Positions 26,139 through 34,622 of a stretch of DNA of 64,000 bases are shown piece by piece. Below the pieces are notes generated by a model. That model worked only from the letters and a program-made list of their open reading frames with translations. It did no database searches and was not told the origin of the DNA. Positions within the stretch are counted from its first letter, which is position 1. Every line of letters starts with the position of its first letter. The position numbers and the translations under genes were made by a program. The stretch is from Streptomyces sp. NBC_00448 (GTDB lineage: Bacteria; Actinomycetota; Actinomycetes; Streptomycetales; Streptomycetaceae): the NCBI RefSeq assembly GCF_036014115.1, contig NZ_CP107913.1, forward strand, positions 8,946,501 through 9,010,500, in the 5' to 3' direction.

Positions 26139-28367
26139 TCAGACCCCCGAGGCGTCCTTCACCTGGGGCAACTCAGGTGCGGCGGCCACGGGTTCGGGCC
26201 CGCCCTCGCTGAGCCCGATCCGTCCGTGCAGCGTGCGCAGGAACCCGGGCGCGTACCAGGCCGAGCGGCCCAGCAGCCGCATCGCGGCCGGAACCAGGAC
26301 CCCGCGGACGGCGATCGCGTCGATGAGGATGGCCAGTCCGCTGCCGAGGCCGAACATCTGCATGAAGCTGACCTTGGCCGTGCCGAAGGCGAAGAAGCTG
26401 ACCGCGAGCAGGCAGGCGGCCGCGGTGACGATGCGGCCGGTGTGCCCCAGGCCGTTGGCGACGGCGGACCCGGTGTCCTCGCCCTGGTCGTGGAGCTCCT
26501 TGATCCGGCTGGTGACGAACACCTCGTAGTCCATCGACAGGCCGAAGACGATGCAGAACATCAGCACCGTCATCGACACCTCCATCGGCTGCGCGGTGAA
26601 ACCGAACAGGCCCGACAGGTGGCCGCTCTGGAAGATCCACGTCATGGCGCCGAGGGTCGTCCCCAGGGTGATCACATTGAGCGCCAGGGCGCGCAGCGGC
26701 TGCACCACGCTGCCGGTGAACAGGAAGAGCAGCACGAAGGTGGTGAGGGCGACCAGGCCGATGGCGAGCGGGAGGTGGCTGCTGATGGAGTGCTTGGCGT
26801 CGACCAGTTCGGCGTCCTGCCCGCCCAGCAGCGGGTGCGCCCCGGGCGGCGGAGCCAGCGCCCGCACCTCGCGGACGAGGTCCTGCGCGTCCTCCGACCT
26901 CGGCGTCAACGAGCTGACCACGCTGATCCGTTGGGCGTCCGGCCGACCGAGGACGGCGCTGCCGGGTCCGGCCGCCGAGCGTTGCCCGCCGGCGTAGGTC
27001 GCCGTGCTGGTCTCGACGCGCTCCACGCCCTTGAGACGGGACAGCTCCGTCGCGTACGCGCCCAGCGGGGCCTCGCCCACCCGCTGGTCGATGACGATCT
27101 GCAGGGCCGTGTCGTCGTTCCCGTCGAAGTTCTTCTGCAGCGCCGCGGACACCTGGCGGCTCTCGGCGTTCGTGGGCAGCACGCGCTCGTCCGGCGTGCC
27201 GAAGGTGATCCCCAGCAGGGGGCTCGCCGCCACCAGCAGGACCGCGAGCACGGGCAGCGCGGTGAGCGCGGGCCGCCGCATGACGGTGCGCGCCAGCCGA
27301 CCCCACACGGATTCGCGCACGCCGGAGCGCTCGGACTTCAGCCACGGCAGCCGCCCGCTGTTGACCCGGTGGCCCAGGACGGCGAGCAGCGGCGGCAGCA
27401 CGAACAGGGCACTGAGGGCCGCGATGGCGACGACCCCGACCCCGGCGTAGCCGAACGAGCGCAGGAAGTACTGCGGGAACACCAGCAGCGCGGCCAGCGC
27501 GGCGGCCACGGTCGCGGAGGAGAACGCGACGGTGCGGCCCGCGGTGTGCACGGTGCGCCGGACCGCGTCGTCCACGCTCGCCCCGGTCGCGAGCTGCTCC
27601 CGGAAGCGGCTGATCATCAGCAGGGCGTAGTCGATGCCCAGTCCCAGGCCGAGGGCCGTGGTGAGGTTGGTCGCGGTGTCGGCCACGCTGGTGAGGCTGC
27701 CGAGCAGGGAGAGCAGGGCGAACGAGCCCAGGACGGCGATGGTGGCGATCGCCAGCGGCAGCAGCGCGGCGACCACGCTGCCGAAGACGAACAGGAGCAG
27801 CACGAGGGTCAGCGGGATGGCGATGGTCTCGGCCAGGAAGAGATCGCTCACCACCTGCTTGGACATGTCGGAGTTCACCGCGGCGCCGCCGCCGGCCTTG
27901 ACCGTGAGCGTGTGCCCGTAAGCGCCGCTGTAGGTGTCGATGAGGTGCTCGGCGCTCTTCTTCTGCTGGGTCTCGTCGCCCTTGACGTGGGCGAGCACGA
28001 TGGCCTCGCGGCCGTCCCGCGAGCGGAGTTGGGCGCTGTGCGTGTCCCAGAACGAGACGACGTTCGCCAGGGTGCTCTCGTGCTTGAGGTCGGCCTCCAG
28101 CGCGCGGCCGCCGCGCTCCGCGGCCGGGGTGTCGATGCGGCCGTCGCCGGCCCGGACCAGCAGCACCAGGTTCGTCTCACCGCCGAACTTCCGGTCGATG
28201 ACGTTGCTCGCCCGGGTCGACTGGGAGGAGGGGTCGTCGAATCCGCCGCCCAGCAGCTTGGTGAACGCGCCGCTGCCCGCGGCACCCATGAGGGCCGTTG
28301 CCACGACAGCGACGATGAGTACCAGCCGGGACCGGCGGATCGCCAGTTCGGCTATGTGTGGGAACAC
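26139..28367 (-). CDS. MMPL-family RND transporter
   Basis: A 742-residue membrane protein of the actinobacterial MMPL class, with about 12 transmembrane helices in two halves. Each half has a large extracytoplasmic domain. Signature segments include GLGLGIDYALLMISRFREQL in the first half and FGLSMDYEVFVTSRIKE in the second, where the Asp-Tyr pairs carry protons. It should export a lipid or drug-like hydrophobic compound. GTG 28367 has an AGGAG site at 7 bases; the longer frame to 28499 has no such support. It is divergent from a TetR gene that probably represses it. Confidence 0.9.
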   Translation of the reverse strand: MFPHIAELAIRRSRLVLIVAVVATALMGAAGSGAFTKLLGGGFDDPSSQSTRASNVIDRKFGGETNLVLLVRAGDGRIDTPAAERGGRALEADLKHESTLANVVSFWDTHSAQLRSRDGREAIVLAHVKGDETQQKKSAEHLIDTYSGAYGHTLTVKAGGGAAVNSDMSKQVVSDLFLAETIAIPLTLVLLLFVFGSVVAALLPLAIATIAVLGSFALLSLLGSLTSVADTATNLTTALGLGLGIDYALLMISRFREQLATGASVDDAVRRTVHTAGRTVAFSSATVAAALAALLVFPQYFLRSFGYAGVGVVAIAALSALFVLPPLLAVLGHRVNSGRLPWLKSERSGVRESVWGRLARTVMRRPALTALPVLAVLLVAASPLLGITFGTPDERVLPTNAESRQVSAALQKNFDGNDDTALQIVIDQRVGEAPLGAYATELSRLKGVERVETSTATYAGGQRSAAGPGSAVLGRPDAQRISVVSSLTPRSEDAQDLVREVRALAPPPGAHPLLGGQDAELVDAKHSISSHLPLAIGLVALTTFVLLFLFTGSVVQPLRALALNVITLGTTLGAMTWIFQSGHLSGLFGFTAQPMEVSMTVLMFCIVFGLSMDYEVFVTSRIKELHDQGEDTGSAVANGLGHTGRIVTAAACLLAVSFFAFGTAKVSFMQMFGLGSGLAILIDAIAVRGVLVPAAMRLLGRSAWYAPGFLRTLHGRIGLSEGGPEPVAAAPELPQVKDASGV

Positions 28368-28544
28368 GCGGGATCTCCTCTTTGTCCTTGCGCTTGCGGT
28401 GAAGGCGACGTGGTGGCGGCCGGGAGGCAGGGGGAACCACGCGGCGCTCGACGGCGGCTGGGCGCGCGTCGGAACCTGGCGCGTCACCGGGACCGGCACC
28501 GCGCTCTTCGTCGCGGCAACGACGTTAGTGAGACGGAGCGGGAG

Positions 28545-28596
28545 TTGGCAGTGTGAGATTTACCTGACAGTGTTCGAATTCCTGAAGACCGTCAGG
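28545..28596. promoter_or_regulatory. Overlapping divergent promoters with inverted repeat between MMPL and TetR genes
   Basis: CCTGAC (28563-28568) and GTCAGG (28591-28596) form an inverted repeat around TTCGAA. On the plus strand TTGGCA (28545-28550) with CAGTGT 17 bases on fits the tetR promoter. On the minus strand TTCAGG (28581-28586) and TAAATC (28557-28562) are 18 bases apart and fit the efflux promoter. Overlap of both suggests one TetR site controls both genes. The promoter matches are moderate. Confidence 0.45.
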
Positions 28597-28620
28597 AGCC
28601 GTAGGCCGTACGGTGACTTC

Positions 28621-29367
28621 ATGCCCGCAGAAGAGCACGCCACGGCCCCGCCCACCCTGCGCGAGCGGCGCCGGGCCGCCGCCGTCCGGGAGATCCTGGA
28701 GGCCGCCGAGCGCCAGATCGCCGAGGACGGCCCCGCGGCCCTGTCCTTGCGGGCGGTCGCCCGCAGCCTCGGCATGACCGTGCAGGCCCTCTACCACTAC
28801 TTCCCGAAGCGGGAAGCCCTCGTCACGTCGCTGGTCGCCAAGGAGTACGAAGACCTGGCCGACGCGCTGCAGGCCGCCCTCGACGGCGTGCCGGACTCCT
28901 CGGACGTGCCGCGCCTGGTGGCCGCGACCGAGGGCTACCGCCGCTGGGCCATGGCCCACCCCGAGCGGTTCCAACTCCTCTTCGGCACGCCGCTGCGCGG
29001 CTATGCGGCCCCCGCCGAGGGCGCCACCACCAAGGCGATGCGCCGGATAGCCGGCATCTTCCAGCGCGAGCTGTTCGACGGGTTCAGCAGGGAGCAACTC
29101 GCGGCGGCCGACACCTCGGCGCTCTCGCCCGAACTCCTGGCGCACCTGGAGAGCCTGCCGGCCGAAGGGCCGGGCGAGCTGCCGCCGCCCGCGATCGCGC
29201 TCTTCATCGACGCGTGGGGGCGGGTGCACGGCCTCGTCGTCCTCGAGGTCTTCGGGCAGACCTCGTTCATCGGCGACGGCCAGGCCGAGATCTTCCGGAT
29301 GGCGATGTCCCACATGCTCCAGGACGTCCACCGCCGCATACCCGCCGCAGTCAGCGCGCCGGCCTGA
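28621..29367 (+). CDS. TetR-family regulator of the MMPL transporter
   Basis: A 248-residue TetR protein. The N-terminal HTH is ILEAAERQIAEDGPAALSLRAVARSLGMTVQALYHYFPKREAL. The C-terminal part fits the TetR_C_13/WHG class (YRRWAMAHPERFQLLFGTP). It is divergent from the MMPL gene with a shared repeat-bearing promoter region of about 250 bases, and is probably its ligand-responsive repressor. Confidence 0.9.
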   Translation: MPAEEHATAPPTLRERRRAAAVREILEAAERQIAEDGPAALSLRAVARSLGMTVQALYHYFPKREALVTSLVAKEYEDLADALQAALDGVPDSSDVPRLVAATEGYRRWAMAHPERFQLLFGTPLRGYAAPAEGATTKAMRRIAGIFQRELFDGFSREQLAAADTSALSPELLAHLESLPAEGPGELPPPAIALFIDAWGRVHGLVVLEVFGQTSFIGDGQAEIFRMAMSHMLQDVHRRIPAAVSAPA

Positions 29368-29388
29368 CCCGGGTGTGCTGACGGATCG

Positions 29389-30690
29389 TCAACTCACCTT
29401 CACCATCAGCATCTTGTCGTCACCCGGCTTCGGGCTGATCCGGCCGTCGGTGTTGCTGGTGGTCACCAGCAGCCCGCCGTCGTAGGCCAGGACGGTACGC
29501 AGTCGGCCGTAGGTGGCGACCAGCTTGCTCTGCGGCGCGGCGACCAGCTTGGTGCCGTTCAGCGGGATGCGCCACAGCCGCTCGCCCTTCAGGGCCGCCA
29601 TCCAGATGCAGCCGTCGGCCCAGGCGATGCCGCTGGGGGAGTCCTGCTCGGTGCCGAACTGGGCGACGGGCGAGGTGTATCCGGGGTGGTTGGTCTTTCC
29701 CTGGGTGGCGGGCCAGCCGTAGTTGTGGCCGGCCTTGATCAGGTTCAGCTCGTCGGCCTTCTTGTCGCCGAGTTCGGAGGCCCACAGGTTCCCGGACGGG
29801 TCCCAGGCCAGGCCCTGCACGTTGCGGTGGCCGAGGGTGTAGACGACGGAGTGGCCGAAGGGATTGCCCGGTGCCGGCTTGCCGTCCGGCGTCATCCGCA
29901 GGATCTTGCCGCCGAGCGAGGACTTGTTCTGCGGCAGTGCCTTGTTCTCCGCGTCGCCGGTGCCCGCGTAGAGGAAGCCGTCCGGACCGAAGGCGATCCG
30001 GCCGCCGTCGTGGTGGATGTTGCGCGGGATGCCTTTGAGGATGACGTCGAGCTTGCCGAGTTGGTGGCCGGCGGTCGCGGAGGGGGTGTACGTCAGTTTC
30101 GCGATGCGGTTGTCGGTCGCCGTGGAGAAGTAGACATAGATCAGCTGGTTCGCGCCGAAGTCCGGGGAGAGCGCCAGCCCGAGCAGGCCGGTCTCGCCCG
30201 CGGAGCTCTTGGTGGAGACCACCCCGGGCACCGTGCCGGCCACGGTGCGCTTGCCGGTGCCGGCCGCGATCCGCTGGATCACCCCGGTGTCGCGCGAGTT
30301 CACCAGCAGGTCGCCGCCGGGCAGTGCGGCCATGCCCCACGGCACGTCCAGGTTCTTGGCGACGGTACGGGTGACCGCCGCCGACCCGGAGGCGGCTCCC
30401 GCGGTGGCGGTCGGCGTCGCGGTCGCGGGCGCCGAGGTGGTGGCGGAACCCGCGGTACCGGTCGGGGCCGACGCGCTCGCCGACGGTGACGCCGATGACG
30501 ACGCGCCGGCGTCGCCGGACGGGGTGGACGCGCTGCCGCCCGATCCCGACGAGCAGCCCGCGAGCAGCACGGCCGCCACCGCGGCGGCGCCCACCGCGAT
30601 GCCCCGCCCGCGCCGGGCCGCGGTCCCGGTCCGCCGCTGCGGGTGGAAGCGGTCCGCGTGCTCCGTCAGTGTCCTGCGCCATGCCGTCAT
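29389..30690 (-). CDS. PQQ-dependent sugar dehydrogenase-like lipoprotein
   Basis: A 433-residue lipoprotein. The signal has a hydrophobic run ending in the lipobox VLLAGC, followed by a long Ser/Ala/Thr/Pro linker to about residue 105. The beta-propeller domain then shows LDVPWGMAALPGGDLLV, ETGLLGLALSPDF, NIHHDGGRIAFGPDGFLYAGTGD and GHRNVQGLAWDP, typical of soluble glucose/sorbosone (PQQ-type) dehydrogenases. It would oxidise a sugar or related alcohol at the outer face of the membrane if PQQ is available. No PQQ biosynthesis gene is seen here. Confidence 0.88.
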   Translation of the reverse strand: MTAWRRTLTEHADRFHPQRRTGTAARRGRGIAVGAAAVAAVLLAGCSSGSGGSASTPSGDAGASSSASPSASASAPTGTAGSATTSAPATATPTATAGAASGSAAVTRTVAKNLDVPWGMAALPGGDLLVNSRDTGVIQRIAAGTGKRTVAGTVPGVVSTKSSAGETGLLGLALSPDFGANQLIYVYFSTATDNRIAKLTYTPSATAGHQLGKLDVILKGIPRNIHHDGGRIAFGPDGFLYAGTGDAENKALPQNKSSLGGKILRMTPDGKPAPGNPFGHSVVYTLGHRNVQGLAWDPSGNLWASELGDKKADELNLIKAGHNYGWPATQGKTNHPGYTSPVAQFGTEQDSPSGIAWADGCIWMAALKGERLWRIPLNGTKLVAAPQSKLVATYGRLRTVLAYDGGLLVTTSNTDGRISPKPGDDKMLMVKVS

Positions 30691-31039
30691 CGGACGGTCG
30701 CCCTTCTCGTACCCGGTGCCGTGCGCCGGTGTGCCGTATGCCGTATGCCGTATGCCGCGTGCCGTAAGCCGACCGGGCCCGGTCCGGGCCCTCGGGCCAC
30801 TCCTACCCCATGCCCGGGCCCGCCGCGACCGGCACCGGCCACCAGCGCCCGAACGGCCCCTCCCGTTCCCTCCCGGGCCGGGGGCCCGCCGATCCGTGCG
30901 CGGGGGTGCGGGTCGGGGCTTGGGGCGGCGTGCGGGTCGGCGTGCGGGTCCGGGTCCGCGCTCGGGTCAGGCCGTCGTACCGCCCGGCGCCAGGACCGCC
31001 GGCGCCACGCACACCGCCGCCGGGCGGGCGGGGTCCGGC
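30691..31039. repeat. Gene-free spacer with 7-bp tandem repeats
   Basis: A 349-base stretch without a credible gene. It contains five 7-base units of GCCGTAT type (30733-30767, the last two imperfect). Further on there are G-rich CGTGCGGGTC-like repeats (about 30900-30965). The promoter of the lipoprotein dehydrogenase should lie in the first 100 bases, but no clear boxes are seen. Confidence 0.7.
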
Positions 31040-31957
31040 TCAAGTCCGTTGAGCGGGCGGGGTGGAGGGCGCCCCGGGGGTGAAGGCCGACGCGAGCCGG
31101 TCGAGCAGCGCCGCGGTGGACGGGTGCGGGTCGCGGCGCGGCGCGAGGGCGTAGACGCCACGGGTCGGAGGGTCCACGAGGGCCACGGTCGTGACGTCGG
31201 TCCGGAGCGCGGACCTCAGCACCCCGGGGATCAGCGCGACGGCGTGGCCGGTCGCCACCAGGGCGATCTTGCCGGGCAGATCGGCGGCGGTCAGGTCGAT
31301 GCGGGCGGTGACGCCGGCGCGGGCGGCGTGCCGGCGCAGCAGCGCAGCGGAGCCGTCGTTGTCCTCGACCCAGGTCTCGCCGGCCAGCGCCTCGACGGGT
31401 ACGGGTCCGCGCCCGGCGCGGGGATGGCCGGCCGGCAGCACGACGACCATGGCGTCCATCCCGAGGAACCGCCGCTCGACCCGCGGATCGTCGGGGAGCC
31501 CGGGCGGCGCGTCGGTGACCACGGCGACATCGAGATCGCCGGCGGCCACCCGGCCGTGCAGGTCCGCGCTCAGCCCGGGCGACAGGCTCCAGCCGAGGGG
31601 ACCTTCCTCGTCCAGCAGGCGGCGGATCGCCGCGGGCACCACCCCGGCCGCCAGGGACGGCGTCGCACCGACGGCCAGCGCCCGGCCGGCCGCCCCGTCG
31701 CGCAGGTCGCGGACGGCGCGGACCGCGCGCTCGGCCTCGTTGAGCGCGACCAGGGCGTGGCGGCGGAACACCTCGCCGGCCGGTGTCGGGCGCACCCCGC
31801 GCGCGTGGCGTTCCACCAGCGGCACGCCGAGTCGGCGCTCCAGCCCGGCGATCTGCCGGGAGACGGCCGACTGGGTGTGCCCGAGCTCCGCCGCCGCCGC
31901 CGACAGCGAGCCGAGCCGGCACACCGTCACGAACGCCCGCCACACCAGCAGATCCAT
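31040..31957 (-). CDS. LysR-family transcriptional regulator
   Basis: A 305-residue LysR protein with a clear HTH (FVTVCRLGSLSAAAAELGHTQSAVSRQIAGLERRLGVPLVER) and a substrate-binding domain (RALAVGATPSLAAGVVPAAIRRLL...). ATG 31957 gives the canonical MDLLVWRAF start. It is divergent from the dehydrogenase fusion at 32051, with a 93-base gap that holds an inverted repeat of LysR-site type. Confidence 0.9.
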   Translation of the reverse strand: MDLLVWRAFVTVCRLGSLSAAAAELGHTQSAVSRQIAGLERRLGVPLVERHARGVRPTPAGEVFRRHALVALNEAERAVRAVRDLRDGAAGRALAVGATPSLAAGVVPAAIRRLLDEEGPLGWSLSPGLSADLHGRVAAGDLDVAVVTDAPPGLPDDPRVERRFLGMDAMVVVLPAGHPRAGRGPVPVEALAGETWVEDNDGSAALLRRHAARAGVTARIDLTAADLPGKIALVATGHAVALIPGVLRSALRTDVTTVALVDPPTRGVYALAPRRDPHPSTAALLDRLASAFTPGAPSTPPAQRT

Positions 31958-31987
31958 GACGCCAGTATGCCCGCTGCCATGCGCGTT

Positions 31988-32015
31988 GCGCAGAGCTGAC
32001 CTGTGAGATCTGCGC
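31988..32015. promoter_or_regulatory. Inverted repeat, candidate LysR binding site
   Basis: GCGCAGA (31988-31994) and TCTGCGC (32009-32015) form perfect 7-base arms separated by 14 bases, between the divergent LysR and dehydrogenase genes. Position and spacing fit a LysR recognition site. Confidence 0.6.
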
Positions 32016-32050
32016 TTGTCGCAGCTATCGCGGTGCACCACGCTGGACGT

Positions 32051-33211
32051 ATGACCACCACACCGCACACGATCGCGGTCCTCGGCCTGGGCCGGATGGG
32101 CGCCGCGATCGCCGCACGGCTGGCCGGAGAGGGCTGGGACGTCGTCGGCTGGACGCGCTCCGGGCGCGCGGCCGGCGCCGTCCGTACCACCGGCGACCCG
32201 AACGACGCCGTGGCGAAGGCCGACGTGACGCTCCTGGCGTTGTACGACGGCCCGGCCTGCCGCGACGTCGCCGACCGGGTCCGCGCGTCGCTGCGCCCCG
32301 ACACGCTCGTGCTCAACACCAGCACCATCGCCCCCGCCGAAGCGGCGCTGCTGGCAAGGGAGTTCGGCCCGTCCTACGTCCACGCCCCGGTGCTCGGCTC
32401 GGTGCCCGCCGCCACCGCGGGGACGCTGCGGATTCTCGCCGCCGCCGAGAGCCCCGCGCTGGACCGGGCGCTGCCGGTCCTGGAGGCGCTCGGCACCGTG
32501 TGGGCGGTGGACGACGCGGCAACCGCCGCCGCGCTCAAGCTGGTTGCCAACAGCTCGCTGGCCGGCGCGGTGCTCGCGCTGGGCGAGTCGCTGCGGCAGG
32601 CCGACGCCCTGGGCGTGCCCCGCGCCCAGGCGCTGGACGTCCTCGAACTCGGGCACCTCGGCGGCCTCGTCAGCCGCAAGCGAGCCTTCCTCGGCGACCA
32701 ACCGGCCTCCGCCGCCGCCGAGTTCACGATCGGCGCGCTCGCCAAGGACATGGCGCTGCTGGCGGCGGCGTCGGACGTCCCGCTGCGCGGCGCGGCCGAG
32801 TGGGGCGCCTGCCCGGCCGGCTCTGACGCCGACATCGCCCTCGCCGCCACCGTGCCCGCCCCCGGCGACGCGGTGCTCGCCCCGCTGCGCGCCTACCAGC
32901 GCGGGCACGCCACCGGCGACCCCGGCCACTTCCGCGACGCGTTCCTGCCCACCGCCCACATCGAGGGCCTGCGGGACGGCGCGTTCGTGTCGTGGCGACT
33001 GGACGACTACTGCGCCCTGTTCGGCGGCCGGCCCGCCCCGGACGAGCCGGCCCGCTCGCGCCGGATCGACTCCGTCGAGGTCCGCGGCACCGTGGCGACC
33101 GCGACCATGACGCTCCGGCACGGCCCGGACACCTTCACCGACCTCTTCCTGCTGGTCCAGGGCGGCGACGGCTGGCGTATCGCCAACAAGGTGTACCACC
33201 GGCACCCTTGA
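32051..33211 (+). CDS. HIBADH-like NAD(P) dehydrogenase fused to an NTF2-like domain
   Basis: A 386-residue two-part protein. Residues 1-275 form a 3-hydroxyisobutyrate-dehydrogenase/imine-reductase-like enzyme: IAVLGLGRMGAAIAARLAGEGWDV at the N-terminus, LNTSTIAP, and the catalytic Lys in ALKLVANSSLAG. Residues about 280-386 (LAPLRAYQRGHATGDPGHFRDAFLPTAHIEG...GWRIANKVYHRHP) match the SnoaL/lumazine-binding-type NTF2 fold. Separate copies of these two parts are common; the fusion is less so. It is divergent from LysR, which probably controls it. Substrate unknown. Confidence 0.82.
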   Translation: MTTTPHTIAVLGLGRMGAAIAARLAGEGWDVVGWTRSGRAAGAVRTTGDPNDAVAKADVTLLALYDGPACRDVADRVRASLRPDTLVLNTSTIAPAEAALLAREFGPSYVHAPVLGSVPAATAGTLRILAAAESPALDRALPVLEALGTVWAVDDAATAAALKLVANSSLAGAVLALGESLRQADALGVPRAQALDVLELGHLGGLVSRKRAFLGDQPASAAAEFTIGALAKDMALLAAASDVPLRGAAEWGACPAGSDADIALAATVPAPGDAVLAPLRAYQRGHATGDPGHFRDAFLPTAHIEGLRDGAFVSWRLDDYCALFGGRPAPDEPARSRRIDSVEVRGTVATATMTLRHGPDTFTDLFLLVQGGDGWRIANKVYHRHP

Positions 33212-33240
33212 GGCAGTGGAAGTCACGTCCGGCCCGTACG

Positions 33241-33535
33241 GAGGAGGGCCCCGGCGTCAAGGTGGCCCTGGTCGAACCGGCCGGCTTCGCCACCGACTGG
33301 CAGGGCGCCTCGGCGGACCAGGCCGAACACGCGCCCGCGTGCGCGAAGTTCCGTGCGAACCTGCCGGTCAGCGCCTCCGCCCGCCGCGGCGATCCTGGCG
33401 ATCGCCGACGTCGACGAGCCGCCGCCGCGGGTCTTCTTCGGCGACCGGCCGCTCCCGCTGATGCGCACCGAGTACGCCCGGCGGATCGCCGAGTGGGAGG
33501 CATGGGACGACCTTTCCGGCAAGGCGTTCGGCCGA
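33241..33535 (+). pseudogene. Decayed C-terminal fragment of an SDR gene
   Basis: In one frame VKVALVEPAGFATDWQGASA is the conserved segment after the active site of a group of SDRs. In the next frame AAAILAIADVDEPPPRVFFG...RTEYARRIAEWEAWDDLS is the typical C-terminus of the same proteins. The two frames join by a frameshift near 33385. No start, cofactor motif or catalytic Tyr remains upstream. It fills the gap between the dehydrogenase fusion and the DUF1206 gene. Confidence 0.75.
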
Positions 33536-33645
33536 GGTGCCCGCCACCGACAGCCGCCGCGGGCCGGCCGCTCCGGTACGCCGATCGGAGCGGCCGGCCG
33601 GCGGTGGGCAGGTCTGAACGTCCGGGTCGCGGGCACGCGGACGGC

Positions 33646-34488
33646 GTGAACACTTCAGCAGGGACAGCGGCCGGCCGGCGCGGCATCGGGAGAGCGGCCG
33701 GTGGCACGGCCGTCGAGTGGGGCGGGCGCGCCGGTTTCGCGGCGCGCGGCGTGATCTACGTACTCGTCGGCGTGCTGGCGGTGCGCGTCGCCTTCTCCGA
33801 CGCGGGCGGGCAGCAGGCCGACCGGGGCGGCGCGCTCGCGGAGATCGCCCACGAGCCGTTCGGCGAGGTGCTGGTGTGGCTGCTGGGCGCGGGGCTGGCG
33901 GGCATGGCGCTGTGGCGGCTCTCCGAGGCGGCCTTCGGCCAGGCGGGCCCTGACGGCGGCAAGCCCGCCAAGCGCGCGGCGGCCGCGGGGCGTTGCGTCT
34001 TCTACGGGTTCGTGTCGTACTCCGTCCTCGCCTACGCGGTGGGCGACAAGGGGAGCGGGAGCGGCTCGACCGACAAGCGGACCGACGACGTGACAGCCCG
34101 GGTTCTCGACTGGCCGGGCGGGCAGTGGATCGCCGGCGTCGCCGGGGTCGCGGTGGCCTGCGCCGGCGCGTGGATCGCCGCCCGTGCGGTGATGCGCACG
34201 TTCCACAAGCACCTGAAGACGGGCGAGATGTCGGTACGGCAGCGTCGCGTCGTGGACGTCCTCGGGGTGTCCGGTGGGGTGGCGCGAGGCGTCCTCTTCG
34301 CGACCGCCGGCGTGTTCGCGGTGGTGGCCGCCGTCCAGCACCGGCCAGGCGAGTCCAAGGGCATGGACGACACGCTGAGGTCGTTCGCCGGGACGCCCGC
34401 GGGCCCGTGGCTGCTGGTGCTGGTTGCCGTGGGCCTGGTCGCCTTCGGCGGCTTCTCCTGGGCCTGCGCCCGCTGGCGCGCGCTCTGA
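33646..34488 (+). CDS. DUF1206-type integral membrane protein
   Basis: A 280-residue protein with six hydrophobic helices arranged as three repeated pairs (GGRAGFAARGVIYVLVGVLA, GRCVFYGFVSYSVLAYAVG, GVARGVLFATAGVFAVVAA). Each pair opens with an aromatic/Arg-rich G-R-x-G-like start, the pattern of the DUF1206 family. Function is unknown. GTG 33646 is the likely start, just after the SDR remnant; the open frame extends upstream through that remnant and is not meaningful there. Confidence 0.78.
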   Translation: MNTSAGTAAGRRGIGRAAGGTAVEWGGRAGFAARGVIYVLVGVLAVRVAFSDAGGQQADRGGALAEIAHEPFGEVLVWLLGAGLAGMALWRLSEAAFGQAGPDGGKPAKRAAAAGRCVFYGFVSYSVLAYAVGDKGSGSGSTDKRTDDVTARVLDWPGGQWIAGVAGVAVACAGAWIAARAVMRTFHKHLKTGEMSVRQRRVVDVLGVSGGVARGVLFATAGVFAVVAAVQHRPGESKGMDDTLRSFAGTPAGPWLLVLVAVGLVAFGGFSWACARWRAL

Positions 34489-34622
34489 TGACGCCGGGCC
34501 GGGGTGGCTTCGTGCCCTCGTTCGACACGTTTCCTCCTTTTTCTGAGACTTAGCTCATCTTTCACCCTCGCAGAGGCGTTCGTGCGGGAATGTTCGTATT
34601 CCGCGGAGGGAAGGGACGGAGG

